From contig QIAP01000034.1 of assembly GCA_003225075.1 (NCBI GenBank), positions 1 to 37,672 on the forward strand: 37,672 nt of DNA. The letters are read 5' to 3'. This DNA is from Acidobacteriota bacterium (GTDB lineage Bacteria; Acidobacteriota; Terriglobia; Terriglobales; Acidobacteriaceae). The notes beneath the pieces were generated by a model, which was not told the DNA's origin, did not search any database, and was given only the letters and a program-made list of their open reading frames with translations. A program made the position numbers and the translations under genes. Shown piece by piece: positions 1 through 7,861 of this stretch; position 1 is the stretch's first letter, and each line of letters begins with the position of its first letter.

Positions 1-352
1 AAGTCCAAAACCCGACTTTCCCACCTCGCTTGGAAATCCCGCAAAAGGCGCTGGATTCCCACTTTCCCACAGCCCCGACTGCTGCTGGTCATTTAACTCA
101 AACCGGACAAGTCACGTGCTAAGAAAACCGGACATTTTAACTTGCTAACAACACAAGAAGTTAAGTTTTGTGTCAGCCGGGGGTTTGACATGACTAGATT
201 GAAAAAGTCGTATGTAAGATCAACGCGGGCCTGTGGACAGGTAACAGCCAATCGCAATCGAACGTACGCCGTCGCTCTCTCAGGCGCGAAACCGAAAAGA
301 ATGGAGCTCCGCTGATAAGTCCTGCAACCAACGACGCACATGGCAACGACAA
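1..352. other. Gene-free left edge
   Basis: No convincing coding region was found here. The only long open frame (minus strand, 93-341) has no recognisable domain, and its composition (many Cys, Arg and Ser, no start context) looks like chance. The stretch does hold two imperfect tandem copies of a 25-bp unit (100-150) and a short inverted repeat with arms ACACAA at 151-156 and TTGTGT at 168-173. It could be the eroded end of a mobile element that lies mostly outside the window. Confidence 0.5.
100..150. repeat. Two imperfect tandem 25-bp units with AAACCGGACA core
   Basis: Copy 1 is at 100-124 and copy 2 at 125-150. Both begin with AAACCGGACA and end with a TGCTAA-type block (GTGCTAAGA versus TTGCTAACA). 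Closely spaced repeats of this kind are typical of insertion-sequence ends such as the IS21 family, where several copies serve as transposase binding sites. No transposase is present inside the window, so this assignment is only a guess. Confidence 0.35.
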
Positions 353-703
353 TTACGCACTCAGATCGCGGCGGATGAGTGCTGAGTCGAGGAAGAAGCC
401 GATGCCGACCGCCAAGGGGATGATGCCGAAGGCGGCGGCGATCCAGGCATCGTGCTCGATGCGAGCGATAACGGCGAAGGTGGCGATGTAGCCCAGTGCC
501 CCGGTCACGAGAAGGATCCCGTTACGGCGGGAACGAGCGTCCTCGGAAAGTTCGGGCTGCATGGGAACGTTCACACCACGCGCGATGGCGGCAAGGCGCT
601 CTTCCGTGCGCAGCTTACGAATGCGGTAGAAGGTGTACATCGCTGCAAGGGGAATCCCGAAGATCATAATCACAGCTACCAAGCCAGTAATGTCGTCGCC
701 CAT
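353..703 (-). CDS. DUF6249-type small membrane protein
   Basis: A 116-residue protein read from the ATG at 703. The frame stays open further upstream, but a purine-rich AAAGGG lies just ahead of this ATG and the hydrophobic start fits. An N-terminal membrane segment (about residues 5-23) is followed by a basic, polar stretch containing the RTEERLAAIARGV block, then a pro-rich linker and two more hydrophobic segments (about 65-82 and 89-108). The ERLAAI..GV element after the first helix is what I associate with the DUF6249 family, whose function is unknown. It lies downstream of the CoA ligase on the same strand with a 106-bp gap, so shared transcription is possible. The domain name rests on recalled family pattern, not on a search. 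Confidence 0.6.
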   Translation of the reverse strand: MGDDITGLVAVIMIFGIPLAAMYTFYRIRKLRTEERLAAIARGVNVPMQPELSEDARSRRNGILLVTGALGYIATFAVIARIEHDAWIAAAFGIIPLAVGIGFFLDSALIRRDLSA

Positions 704-809
704 AAAGTTATCCCTTTCTGAACGCTGATTTTGATGCGTTGCGGCTGGGCCGCTCCTAATCTGAGGTACGCAACAGAGAGGAAAAAGTTCCGGGGCGCGG
801 AGAATTCTG

Positions 810-2420
810 TTAGGCAAAGGACTTTCGTAGTTCTCTGCGGAGAATCTTTCCGGAGGGAGTTTTGGGGATTGCCTCCACGAAGCGAACTTCTCGGGGCTGT
901 TTGTATTGGGTGAGGCGCTGGGCTACGAAGTCACAGAGTTCCGCCCCCAGTTTCTGGTTGGCGATTTGAGCTTGCCGCAAGACGACGAAGGCGACGGGAA
1001 CTTCTCCAGCGGCTGAGTCGGGACGTCCGACCACGCCACAGTCGGCGACCGCGGAGTGCTCCAACAGGACAGCTTCGATTTCGGCCGGGGCGACGGGAAA
1101 GCCTTTGTACTTGATCATTTCTTTGCGGCGGTCGAGGACATAATAGAAGTTATCCTGATCGCGGGTCACGATGTCACCCGACCAATACCATCCATCGCGC
1201 AATACAGCGGCGGTCGCCTGAGGCTCTTTCCAGTAGCCCAGCATGATTTGGGGGCCGCGCATGACCAGTTCGCCGGGTTCACCGGGCGCGGCTTCAGTTT
1301 CACTCGCGACAGCTTCGTTCGCATTGGCGATTGGGCTGACGAGGTCGTTTGAATCCACAATTCGACACTCGGTTTGGGCCAGTGACCAGCCAATTGATTC
1401 CGGGCGATAGAGATCGGGTCGGAGAAATCCGCAATGGGTGACGGGCGAGGCTTCCGTCATGCCGTAACCTTGCAGGACACGAATTCCAGTCAGCGAAGTG
1501 AAGCGGCGAGCCAGTTCGGGAGACAGCGGGGCCGCACCGGATTTTACCCAGCGTACGTGATGATCGCGAGGGAAGAGTCCTTCCTCCGCGGCCTGGCAGA
1601 AGGCATTCAGGGCGGGTGGGACGGTGGGCATCATGGTCACGCGCTCGTCGATGAGCAGGCTGGTGATGGGCGGAAGGTTGAAGCGTGGGACCAGGACCAC
1701 GGTCGCGCCCAGCGCCAGCAGCGGGTTTAGCACCACGTTGAGACCGTAAATGTGGTAGAGCGGGAGGAAGCAGAGGACGACGTCGTCGGGATGGAAGCAG
1801 CAGGTGCCTGGGCCAAGAAGTTGGTAGACATTGGCGACCAAGTTGTAGTGGGAGAGCATCACGCCTTTGGGCAGGCCGGTAGTGCCGCTGGAGTAGGGAA
1901 GAGCGGCGAGCATTTGATCCGACGGGTGATCGGGCATGGGCAGAGAGGCAGATGATGGCTTCAGCAACTCGGCAAATTCTCGTGTGCCGGGAGAGAGCTG
2001 GCGAGTGGTATAGATGGCGCGCAGGGGGAGTCCGGCGAGATTCATGTCTTTTACTAAGGGGCTATCGGTGATGAGCATAGTGGCGCCGGAATTTTCTAAC
2101 TGGTAACGGACTTCGCGCTCGCGGTAGCTGGGATTCAGCAGGGTGGGCAAGGCTCCGGCAAGAGTGGCGGCGTGATAGGCCGCGCAGAATTCCCAAGAGT
2201 TGGGCAGGAAGATGGCGATAACTTCGCCGGGCTTCAGTCCGGCGGCAATGAAGGCGCGAGCCAGGGTTTCTACGATATCGCCATATTCCGCGTAGGAGAT
2301 GCGGCGATTGCAGGAGGCATCGAGGAGGGCGGTTTTTTGAGGGAATTGGCGGCAACTTTCGAGAATCAGTTCGTGTACAAAGCGGCCATGAGGGTTGGCG
2401 TAGAGCTGGGTCCGAAGCAT
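810..2420 (-). CDS. AMP-dependent acyl/aryl-CoA ligase (4-coumarate-CoA ligase-like)
   Basis: Adenylate-forming enzyme that would activate a carboxylic acid to its CoA thioester through an acyl-AMP intermediate. From the ATG at 2420 it has 536 residues, normal for the family; a TTG at 2441 would add seven residues. Diagnostic motifs are in the expected order: SSGTTGLPKGV (phosphate loop, about residues 177-187), QGYGMTEASP, YWSGD, DRRKEMIKYKGFPVAP (hinge), and near the C-terminus PSGKILRREL, whose Lys (about residue 525) is the catalytic lysine of the adenylation step. The layout resembles 4-coumarate/long-chain acyl-CoA ligases; the substrate cannot be read from the motifs. A glutaredoxin-like gene lies 43 bp upstream on the same strand. 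It is the only CoA ligase in the window, about 20 kb from the aromatic-CoA cluster, so it may or may not feed that pathway. Confidence 0.88.
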   Translation of the reverse strand: MLRTQLYANPHGRFVHELILESCRQFPQKTALLDASCNRRISYAEYGDIVETLARAFIAAGLKPGEVIAIFLPNSWEFCAAYHAATLAGALPTLLNPSYREREVRYQLENSGATMLITDSPLVKDMNLAGLPLRAIYTTRQLSPGTREFAELLKPSSASLPMPDHPSDQMLAALPYSSGTTGLPKGVMLSHYNLVANVYQLLGPGTCCFHPDDVVLCFLPLYHIYGLNVVLNPLLALGATVVLVPRFNLPPITSLLIDERVTMMPTVPPALNAFCQAAEEGLFPRDHHVRWVKSGAAPLSPELARRFTSLTGIRVLQGYGMTEASPVTHCGFLRPDLYRPESIGWSLAQTECRIVDSNDLVSPIANANEAVASETEAAPGEPGELVMRGPQIMLGYWKEPQATAAVLRDGWYWSGDIVTRDQDNFYYVLDRRKEMIKYKGFPVAPAEIEAVLLEHSAVADCGVVGRPDSAAGEVPVAFVVLRQAQIANQKLGAELCDFVAQRLTQYKQPREVRFVEAIPKTPSGKILRRELRKSFA

Positions 2421-2463
2421 TGCGGTTGATTTTAGCGGCAAAAGGTTAATTCGTGCCCGCGAA

Positions 2464-2709
2464 TCAGTTGGCCAGTTTCCGGAGGAAGTCCTGCTCGTTC
2501 ATGCGGTACTTGAAGGCTTTGCGGCCGTTGATGAAGACAACCGGGACTTCATCGGTGAACTGGCGGCGCAAGTCTTCGTTGGAATCGACGTCTATTTCGC
2601 GCCAGGTAAAGCCGCCGCGGCGCTCGAGCTTGACCAGACCTTCCTTGACGATTTCGCAAAGATGGCAGCCTTTTCGGGAATAAACCACGACCTCGCGGTG
2701 CTCCGCCAT
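2464..2709 (-). CDS. Glutaredoxin-like thiol-disulfide protein
   Basis: An 81-residue single thioredoxin-fold protein of glutaredoxin size. The active site C15-H-L-C18 follows the first strand (VVVYSRKGC), and the cis-proline loop is EVPVVFING (about residues 54-62). It would exchange thiols or reduce disulfides in the cytoplasm; glutathione, bacillithiol or thioredoxin reductase as partner cannot be judged from sequence. It is followed after a short gap by the CoA-ligase gene on the same strand, suggesting co-transcription. The 158-bp region upstream is shared with the divergently read response-regulator gene. It resembles the short DUF836/YruB-type glutaredoxins rather than classical Grx with CPYC. 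Confidence 0.85.
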   Translation of the reverse strand: MAEHREVVVYSRKGCHLCEIVKEGLVKLERRGGFTWREIDVDSNEDLRRQFTDEVPVVFINGRKAFKYRMNEQDFLRKLAN

Positions 2710-2796
2710 GGCAGGGAGTTTATCAGGTTTTTTGTAAGTGTTTGATTAAGTTCGATGGCGAACATATGGCAAACAAAAGTAACGGCCTCTGCCATT

Positions 2797-2825
2797 ACCC
2801 CCGTAATTTCAGGAATATCGGGGGT
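2797..2825. repeat. Inverted repeat in divergent promoter region
   Basis: Perfect 7-bp arms ACCCCCG (2797-2803) and CGGGGGT (2819-2825) are separated by 15 A/T-rich bases. It sits between the glutaredoxin gene (minus) and the HD-GYP regulator (plus), about 45 bp before the latter's start, a good place for an operator or for an RNA hairpin in the leader. No regulator can be named. Confidence 0.5.
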
Positions 2826-2867
2826 TGAAGGACAATCAAGCGGTCGGGGCGAGAGGCTCCCCCACCG

Positions 2868-3857
2868 TTGGCCGAAACGATCCTTATCGCGGATGACCAC
2901 GAATCCAGCCTGGCCGGCCTGCAAGGGCTGCTTTTGCTGGAGGGCTTCTCTGTATTTACGGCACGCGATGGGGAAAGCGCGTGGGCGGAATTTCAACGTG
3001 TAAAACCAGACATGCTTCTGCTGGACGTGCAAATGCCCTTCTTAAGCGGCATGGACCTATGCCGACGGCTGAAAAGCCATCCGGACACGCGGTTGGTGCC
3101 GGTAGTATTGATTACCGGCTTAAGCGCAACGCAAGATCGCGTGCAAGGCATCGAGGCGGGGGCCGATGATTTCCTGACCAAGCCAGTGGAACGCGAGCAG
3201 CTTCTGGCGCGGGTTCGATCACTGCTGAAGCAAAAGCATTACACCGATGAACTGGAACGGGCCGAGGTCGTACTATTCGCGCTGGCACGCAGTATCGAGG
3301 GAAAGGATCCCTACACAGAGGGCCACTGCGAGCGCCTGGCGAAATACTCTGCACGGTTGGGAAAGCATTTAGGGCTTTCGCCGCAAGAAGTGATCGCGTT
3401 GCGCCAGGCTGGGGTTGTACATGATATCGGCAAAGTTGCAGTGCCGGATTCGATCCTGCTCAAGCCTGGTCCGCTTAGTCCAGAAGAGCGGCAAATTATG
3501 CAGCGTCACCCAGTCGTGGGCGAAGGCATTTGCGCGCCACTCAAGTCGTTTCAATTGGTGCTGCCCATCATTCGACATCACCATGAAAAGTTGGATGGAT
3601 CGGGATATCCCGATGGCCTACAGGGCGAGCAAATTCCGTTGACGGCGCGTGTGTTGCAGGTTGCGGATGTCTACGATGCACTCACCACTTTGCGTCCCTA
3701 CAAAAGCGCGCTAAAGCCAGCCGATGCGCTTGCCCTTATGAAACAAGGAGTGGAAAGGGGCTGGTGGGATCCGGTGGTGTTTGCCGAATTCGCACGCCTG
3801 GTTATGGCTAAGCGAAGGAAGCCGCGGCTGCTGGCAAAGGGTGCGGCAGCGGGCTAG
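2868..3857 (+). CDS. Response regulator with HD-GYP phosphodiesterase output domain (RpfG-type)
   Basis: A 329-residue two-domain signalling protein. Residues 3-118 form a receiver domain: acidic pair D9/D10, phospho-acceptor D53 in LLLDVQMP, and the conserved Lys K105 in LTKPVE. Residues about 130-320 form an HD-GYP domain with the metal-binding pair H185-D186 (VVHDIGK), the later RHHHEKLDGSGYPDGL block carrying the GYP signature (246-248), and VADVYDALTT. It would hydrolyse cyclic di-GMP when phosphorylated by a partner kinase, which is not in the window. The start is TTG at 2868, chosen because the receiver fold begins directly after it and GAGAGG lies about 11 bases upstream. It is divergent from the glutaredoxin/ligase pair. 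All key metal and phosphorylation residues are present, so it is likely active. Confidence 0.93.
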   Translation: MAETILIADDHESSLAGLQGLLLLEGFSVFTARDGESAWAEFQRVKPDMLLLDVQMPFLSGMDLCRRLKSHPDTRLVPVVLITGLSATQDRVQGIEAGADDFLTKPVEREQLLARVRSLLKQKHYTDELERAEVVLFALARSIEGKDPYTEGHCERLAKYSARLGKHLGLSPQEVIALRQAGVVHDIGKVAVPDSILLKPGPLSPEERQIMQRHPVVGEGICAPLKSFQLVLPIIRHHHEKLDGSGYPDGLQGEQIPLTARVLQVADVYDALTTLRPYKSALKPADALALMKQGVERGWWDPVVFAEFARLVMAKRRKPRLLAKGAAAG

Positions 3858-3921
3858 GCAAGCAACGGGCGAGGGCGTCCGTCACCGGTGGTTCTGGTTC
3901 TCTGCATTTCCGTTCTCTGAA

Positions 3922-3958
3922 CGTGCATCCTGCACGCTCACGATACAATCCAGCAGTG
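3922..3958 (+). promoter_or_regulatory. Putative leaderless promoter with palindrome for the SDR gene
   Basis: A consensus-like -10 box TACAAT (3944-3949) is followed after six bases by the GTG at 3956, so transcription would begin at or within a base or two of the start codon. Directly upstream lies a 15-bp inverted repeat, CGTGCA-TCC-TGCACG (3922-3936), in the spacer/-35 zone. No clear -35 box is seen, which would fit an activator-dependent promoter or one blocked by a repressor on the palindrome. Confidence 0.4.
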
Positions 3959-4702
3959 CTGAAGTTGAACGACAAGCCTCTGCGAGGGAAAGCCGTGCTC
4001 ATTACGGGAGCCGCTCGAAGACTGGGGCGAGCCGCCGCGCTGAGCATGGCCGAAGCGGGTGCGGATGTTGCCATTACTTTTTTGAGTTCGGCACGTGAGG
4101 CTCAGAGAACAGTTTCTGATCTGAGCAGTTCAGGAGTTCGGGCCCTTTCTGTGCGTTGCGATGTGAGGGATGAGAAGAGCGTGAAGGGAACCGTGAAGGA
4201 AGTGGTGAGCAAGCTAGGCGGGCTCGATATTCTGGTAAATAACGCAGCGAATTACGAAACCGTGGAGTTCGAGAAAATCACGCTCCAACAGTGGGACGCG
4301 ATGTACGAGGCGAACACCCGCGGGCCATTCCTGGTTTCTCGGGAGGCGCTGAAGTGGCTGCGACAGCGTAAGGGCCGGATCGTCAATATGGGATCGCTGG
4401 GCGGGATGCGTCCGTGGGCGGATCATGCGCACTACTGCTCGTCAAAGGCGGCGCTGCATATGCTGACACAAGTCATGGCAAAAGCCCTGGCGCCTGAGAT
4501 CGCAGTGAATTGCGTGGCCCCTGGGATGATCGATTTGGGCGAGAAAGCCGCATCGAAGTTTATGAAGCGCATGGCCACTAAGACGCCTATGCGACGCAAC
4601 GGAATCGCAGATGACGTAGCGGCGGCAGTGTTGTTTTTTGCCATGGCGCCGCATTTCATTACCGGGCAGATTATGGTGGTGGATGGCGGATTCGGGCTGT
4701 AG
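3956..4702 (+). CDS. Short-chain dehydrogenase/reductase, pteridine-reductase-like
   Basis: NAD(P)H-dependent oxidoreductase of the classical SDR fold, 248 residues from the GTG at 3956 (an upstream GTG at 3923 would add 11 residues but overlaps the putative promoter). The cofactor loop is TGAARRLG (about residues 17-24), i.e. TGx3RxG rather than the usual TGx3GxG; arginine at that position is the mark of pteridine reductases (PTR1/FolM type) and indicates NADPH preference. NNAA follows the central strand, and the catalytic pair is Y160 and K164 in HYCSSKAAL. The C-terminus GQIMVVDGGFGL is standard. A role in reducing dihydropterins or dihydrofolate is plausible but other SDR substrates cannot be excluded. 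Confidence 0.82.
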   Translation: MLKLNDKPLRGKAVLITGAARRLGRAAALSMAEAGADVAITFLSSAREAQRTVSDLSSSGVRALSVRCDVRDEKSVKGTVKEVVSKLGGLDILVNNAANYETVEFEKITLQQWDAMYEANTRGPFLVSREALKWLRQRKGRIVNMGSLGGMRPWADHAHYCSSKAALHMLTQVMAKALAPEIAVNCVAPGMIDLGEKAASKFMKRMATKTPMRRNGIADDVAAAVLFFAMAPHFITGQIMVVDGGFGL

Positions 4703-4779
4703 GGTTAGGCTTGAAAGTGGCGTCCCTGCGAGCAGTTCGGTTATTGCGCGTCTATTTGTCAGGCTCTGAGAGTTCCTGT

Positions 4780-5412
4780 ATGGTGGCGAGTCCTCGTCGT
4801 CTTAGCGCATTGAAAAAAAGATTCCACGTCGAACGGCTCTGTGCCGTGTTGTTACTGCTTTCGTCGCTTGCCTGGGCACAGGCGCGTCCGGAGGACGGTG
4901 CACACGAATGGCAACTATGGACGGGCGGCGGGCACGGCGTGAGCGGCAGAACTTCGCACACAGGTGTTTGGAACGTCGGGCTGCGATATGGATGGGTTCT
5001 CACGCGTCCGCATGGCCCGGGCTGGCTGTGTGGTCGATTTGAGTATGCGGTGGATGCGCTGCCGGTTTTCCTGGTGTTTCAGCGGGCCAATACGGCGTAT
5101 GGAGTAGGAGTGAACCCGCTAGGCCTGAAATGGAATTTCGCGACGCGGGGACGAGTGGCGCCGTATGTCGAACTGGGCGGAGGAATGCTCTTCACCAATC
5201 ACGAAGTGCCAAGCAGAACGTCTTCAGTGAATTTTACGCCGGGAGGAGCGGTGGGGACGCATTTCCTGGGCAGCGATCACAACTGGAGCGTGGAGTTGCG
5301 TTACATGCACATATCGAACGCCGGGCTGGTGCACCCGAATCCCGGGATCAATACCATACAAGTGCGGGTTGGGGTGGGAGCGTTCCGGCTGGGGAAACGG
5401 GCTCACCGCTAA
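4780..5412 (+). CDS. Acyloxyacyl hydrolase / PagL-like outer-membrane lipid A deacylase
   Basis: Predicted exported protein of 210 residues starting at the ATG at 4780, which gives a basic N-region and a hydrophobic signal segment ending in SLAWAQA; a TTG at 4711 is possible but would put 23 extra residues ahead of it. The rest alternates like a small outer-membrane beta-barrel. Near the C-terminus is RYMHISNAGL followed by NPGIN, matching the PagL active-site block (HxSNA...N.G.N), with H177 and S179 as the catalytic pair. PagL enzymes remove the 3-O acyl chain of lipid A in the outer membrane and modulate its endotoxic and barrier properties. The neighbouring SDR ends 77 bases upstream. The family call rests on that motif and the barrel-like pattern. 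Confidence 0.75.
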   Translation: MVASPRRLSALKKRFHVERLCAVLLLLSSLAWAQARPEDGAHEWQLWTGGGHGVSGRTSHTGVWNVGLRYGWVLTRPHGPGWLCGRFEYAVDALPVFLVFQRANTAYGVGVNPLGLKWNFATRGRVAPYVELGGGMLFTNHEVPSRTSSVNFTPGGAVGTHFLGSDHNWSVELRYMHISNAGLVHPNPGINTIQVRVGVGAFRLGKRAHR

Positions 5413-5449
5413 TGAATGATGCGTGACGGCTTGTGATTTTTTCAGCAGG

Positions 5450-5725
5450 TCAGCCTTCCGCCGTCGTGGGATCGATCATGGTTTTAACTTCCGAGACTTT
5501 GTTGGCAGGGAAGCCTCCCTGTTTGGCGTGCTCTCTCACCATTTTCTCGTTGGGCGCGATGTACACACAGTAAATCTTGTCGTCCGTGACGTAGCTCTGT
5601 ACCCACTGGATCTGCGGGCCGAGATTCTGGAGTACGCCGCAAGATTTTTGCGAGATGGAGTGTAGTTCCTGCGAACTGAGTTTTCCTGCGTTAGGAATTT
5701 CGCGTTCGATGACATATTTGGGCAT
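5450..5725 (-). CDS. DUF4242 small protein (nickel-binding SCO4226-like)
   Basis: A 91-residue protein with ferredoxin-like alpha/beta pattern: MPKYVIEREIP, then a helix, VQSYVTDDKIYCVYIAPNE, and a closing GGFPANKVSEV. This order (Y-x-x-E-R start, W-x-x-S-Y-V-x-D-D-K, C-x-Y-x-A-x-x-E, G-x-P-A-x-x-x-x-E-V) is that of DUF4242, whose Streptomyces member SCO4226 binds nickel. Function otherwise unknown. The start has a strong ribosome-binding site (AAGGAG seven bases upstream). The methyltransferase gene ends 24 bp upstream on the same strand, so the two probably form an operon. Confidence 0.8.
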   Translation of the reverse strand: MPKYVIEREIPNAGKLSSQELHSISQKSCGVLQNLGPQIQWVQSYVTDDKIYCVYIAPNEKMVREHAKQGGFPANKVSEVKTMIDPTTAEG

Positions 5726-5749
5726 GCGACTGCTCCTTTCGGATGAATG

Positions 5750-6775
5750 CTAGCGGTGCGAGATCACGAGGCTCTCCGGAGTTGGCCGAAGAGGTAACAG
5801 TTCACTACGGGAGAAGCCGGCTTCGCGGAACATGAGATCAAGCTCCGAAAAAGTGAAGGCGTCGCCGGCGGGCGTCCCGCCAAGCATTTGCATGGCGAAC
5901 CGGGCCGCAACCTTGGGTGAAATCCTGTCCTCGTTGGGCACAAACTCGAGTGTAGCAGCGCGTCCTTTATCGGCCAAGGCGGCGTGTACTTTGCGTAATA
6001 AGTTCACGTTGGTGGCAAAGTCGAAGTGATGCAGAAAATTGGTGAGTAGCACCAAGTCATAACCGGTGCCCCAGTCGGCTTTGAAGGCGTCCCCGGCAAT
6101 TGTAGAGTAACGGTCGGAGACGCCGGCGGCTTGCGCGTTCTGTTTGGCGACTTCAAGCACGCCACCCCAATCCACCGCGATGACCCGGGCATTGGGATTT
6201 TGTTGAACGATGGTAATTCCGAACATGCCATGACCGGCGGCAATATCAAGCACCTTCCAAGGAGTCGCTTCGTGTGCCAGCAGGTGGTTTGCAATGAGGG
6301 TAGCGGGCAATTTCATAAACGACGCCATGGCACGAGCAAAATTCTGCCACATGGGGTGATCGGGCTGGAGGCTGCTGTTTTGCGGTGCGGCGCCACGGAC
6401 CGTATCAGCCAGACAGTTAAAGTTTTGCATTACGTGTGAAGAGTGGAGGAATTGCAGCGCGCTTCCAATGTAAGCGGGAGAGGTGCGTACGAGAAATTGC
6501 TCGGCGTCGGGGGCGAGCGAGTATGAGCTGTCGCGCTTTTCGAGCAAGCCGTCGGTCGCGAGGAAATCACAGAGGATGCGAACTCCGCGCTCTTTCCCGC
6601 CGATGCTGCGGGCGATGTCTTCAGCAGTCTTAGCGCCCTTATGAATGGCAGTAAAAAGGTCCAGTTCGACGGCAGCTCGTAAGGCCGTGGTTGACTGGTA
6701 TGCGTTTGCGAGTTCAAAGAAACGTTCTGGCGAGGGAGCAGCCTTGGTGAATGTTGGCACGTCGCGTAATGCCAC
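5750..6775 (-). CDS. SAM-dependent O-methyltransferase, plant-OMT/HIOMT-like
   Basis: A 341-residue methyltransferase with the two-part layout of the class I small-molecule OMTs: an N-terminal winged-helix dimerisation domain (about residues 15-100, with AVELDLFTAI and LCDFLATDGLLEK) and a Rossmann catalytic domain from about residue 165. The SAM-binding glycine motif is VLDIAAGHGMFG; VIAVDWGGVLEVA carries the acidic residue for the ribose, and TNFLHHF is in the position of the catalytic-region histidines. Its acceptor is unknown (a hydroxylated aromatic or polyketide is usual in this family). The GTG start at 6775 is fixed by AGGAG seven bases upstream. It precedes the DUF4242 gene and is divergent from the formiminotransferase gene across 132 bp. 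Confidence 0.85.
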   Translation of the reverse strand: MALRDVPTFTKAAPSPERFFELANAYQSTTALRAAVELDLFTAIHKGAKTAEDIARSIGGKERGVRILCDFLATDGLLEKRDSSYSLAPDAEQFLVRTSPAYIGSALQFLHSSHVMQNFNCLADTVRGAAPQNSSLQPDHPMWQNFARAMASFMKLPATLIANHLLAHEATPWKVLDIAAGHGMFGITIVQQNPNARVIAVDWGGVLEVAKQNAQAAGVSDRYSTIAGDAFKADWGTGYDLVLLTNFLHHFDFATNVNLLRKVHAALADKGRAATLEFVPNEDRISPKVAARFAMQMLGGTPAGDAFTFSELDLMFREAGFSRSELLPLRPTPESLVISHR

Positions 6776-6907
6776 GGGGATCTCCTAGGAATGCGGATTT
6801 CGACGCGGTTTGAGGCGAAACCGTAGCATTGTAGACCGTTCGTCGCAGGGATGCCAAACCAGCGGCGAGTTGCGGCGGAGCAACTTTGACGGATATGCTT
6901 CTGGCGT

Positions 6908-7861
6908 ATGTCTACGCTGGTGGAATGCGTTCCCAATTTTTCCGAAGGCCGCGACAAAGCTCGGGTGGATGCCATTGTTGCCGCGATGAAGATGGATGGC
7001 GTTTACCTGCTGGACCGCGAAATGGATGCGGACCACAACCGTTGCGTCATCACGCTGGTGGGCGATCGCGAAGCTATTCAGGAAGCGGCCATTCGCGGGG
7101 TAGGGAAGGCAGCGGAGCTTATTGACCTGACCAAGCACCGGGGGGCGCATCCACGCATGGGCGCAGCCGATGTGGTGCCATTCATTCCGATTGAAGGCGT
7201 GACGATTGAGGACTGTGTGGCGATGGCGCGGCATGTGGGGGCGGAAATCTGGAAGCGCCATCAGATTCCTGTCTACCTGTACGAGGCGGCTGCGACATCG
7301 CCGGAGCGACTGAATCTGGAGAACATCCGCCGCGGGCAATTTGAAGGAATACGTGAGGAGATCGGGACCAACCCAGCGCGAAAGCCCGACTTCGGGGAGG
7401 CACGGGTACATCCGACGGCGGGAGCTACCGCAGTCGGAGCGCGCAAAGCTCTCATCGCCTATAACGTTTTTCTTAACACGCCGGACGTGGACATCGCGAA
7501 GAAAGTTGCGAAGGCGGTGCGATTTTCAAGCGGCGGGCTGCGCTATGTGAAAGGCGCGGGATTCCTGGTGCGGGGGCTGGCGCAGGTATCCATGAACCTG
7601 ACGGATTTTGAGCAGACACCTATTCACCGCGTATTCGAGTTCGTGAAACGCGAGGCGGCGCGCTACGGCGTGGCTCCGGTGAGCAGCGAGATCGTGGGAT
7701 TAATTCCCAAGAAGGCATGGGAGATGGCTGCCGAATGGTTGCCACACCGGGCGGTGGCAGTGCGGCGGCGGCGAGCGGCGCCATGGCGGCGGGGCTGGCG
7801 ACGATGGTGGCATCCATGTCGCGTGGCAAGAAAGCTTATGGGCAGTATGAGCGAGAACTGA
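6908..7861 (+). CDS. ftcD: Glutamate formimidoyltransferase part of FtcD (frame broken at its 3' end)
   Basis: The first about 277 residues are a complete formiminotransferase domain: VECVPNFSEGRD at the N-terminus and KHRGAHPRMGAADVVPFIP, where H81 matches the catalytic His82 of mammalian FTCD. The enzyme moves the formimino group of N-formimino-glutamate (histidine degradation) to tetrahydrofolate. Homology runs to GLIPKKAWEMAAE (about 7735); after that the frame continues as an Arg/Trp-rich tail with no family resemblance, and the cyclodeaminase domain appears in another frame (7717-8247). In bifunctional relatives a linker of several dozen residues joins the two domains; here it is missing, so a deletion plus frameshift is the simplest reading. 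The ATG at 6908 is supported by the conserved N-terminus; a -10-like TATGCT at 6894-6899 lies eight bases before it. Whether both halves are made as separate proteins is uncertain. Confidence 0.85.
   Translation: MSTLVECVPNFSEGRDKARVDAIVAAMKMDGVYLLDREMDADHNRCVITLVGDREAIQEAAIRGVGKAAELIDLTKHRGAHPRMGAADVVPFIPIEGVTIEDCVAMARHVGAEIWKRHQIPVYLYEAAATSPERLNLENIRRGQFEGIREEIGTNPARKPDFGEARVHPTAGATAVGARKALIAYNVFLNTPDVDIAKKVAKAVRFSSGGLRYVKGAGFLVRGLAQVSMNLTDFEQTPIHRVFEFVKREAARYGVAPVSSEIVGLIPKKAWEMAAEWLPHRAVAVRRRRAAPWRRGWRRWWHPCRVARKLMGSMSEN

Noticed and set aside
93-341. Minus-strand open frame of 82 codons at the left edge
   Set aside because: No domain, no ribosome-binding site, and it overlaps the tandem repeat region; likely chance.
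7735-7760. Programmed -1 frameshift joining the two FtcD frames
   Set aside because: No slippery heptamer is seen at the junction, and the linker between domains is missing, which frameshifting would not explain.
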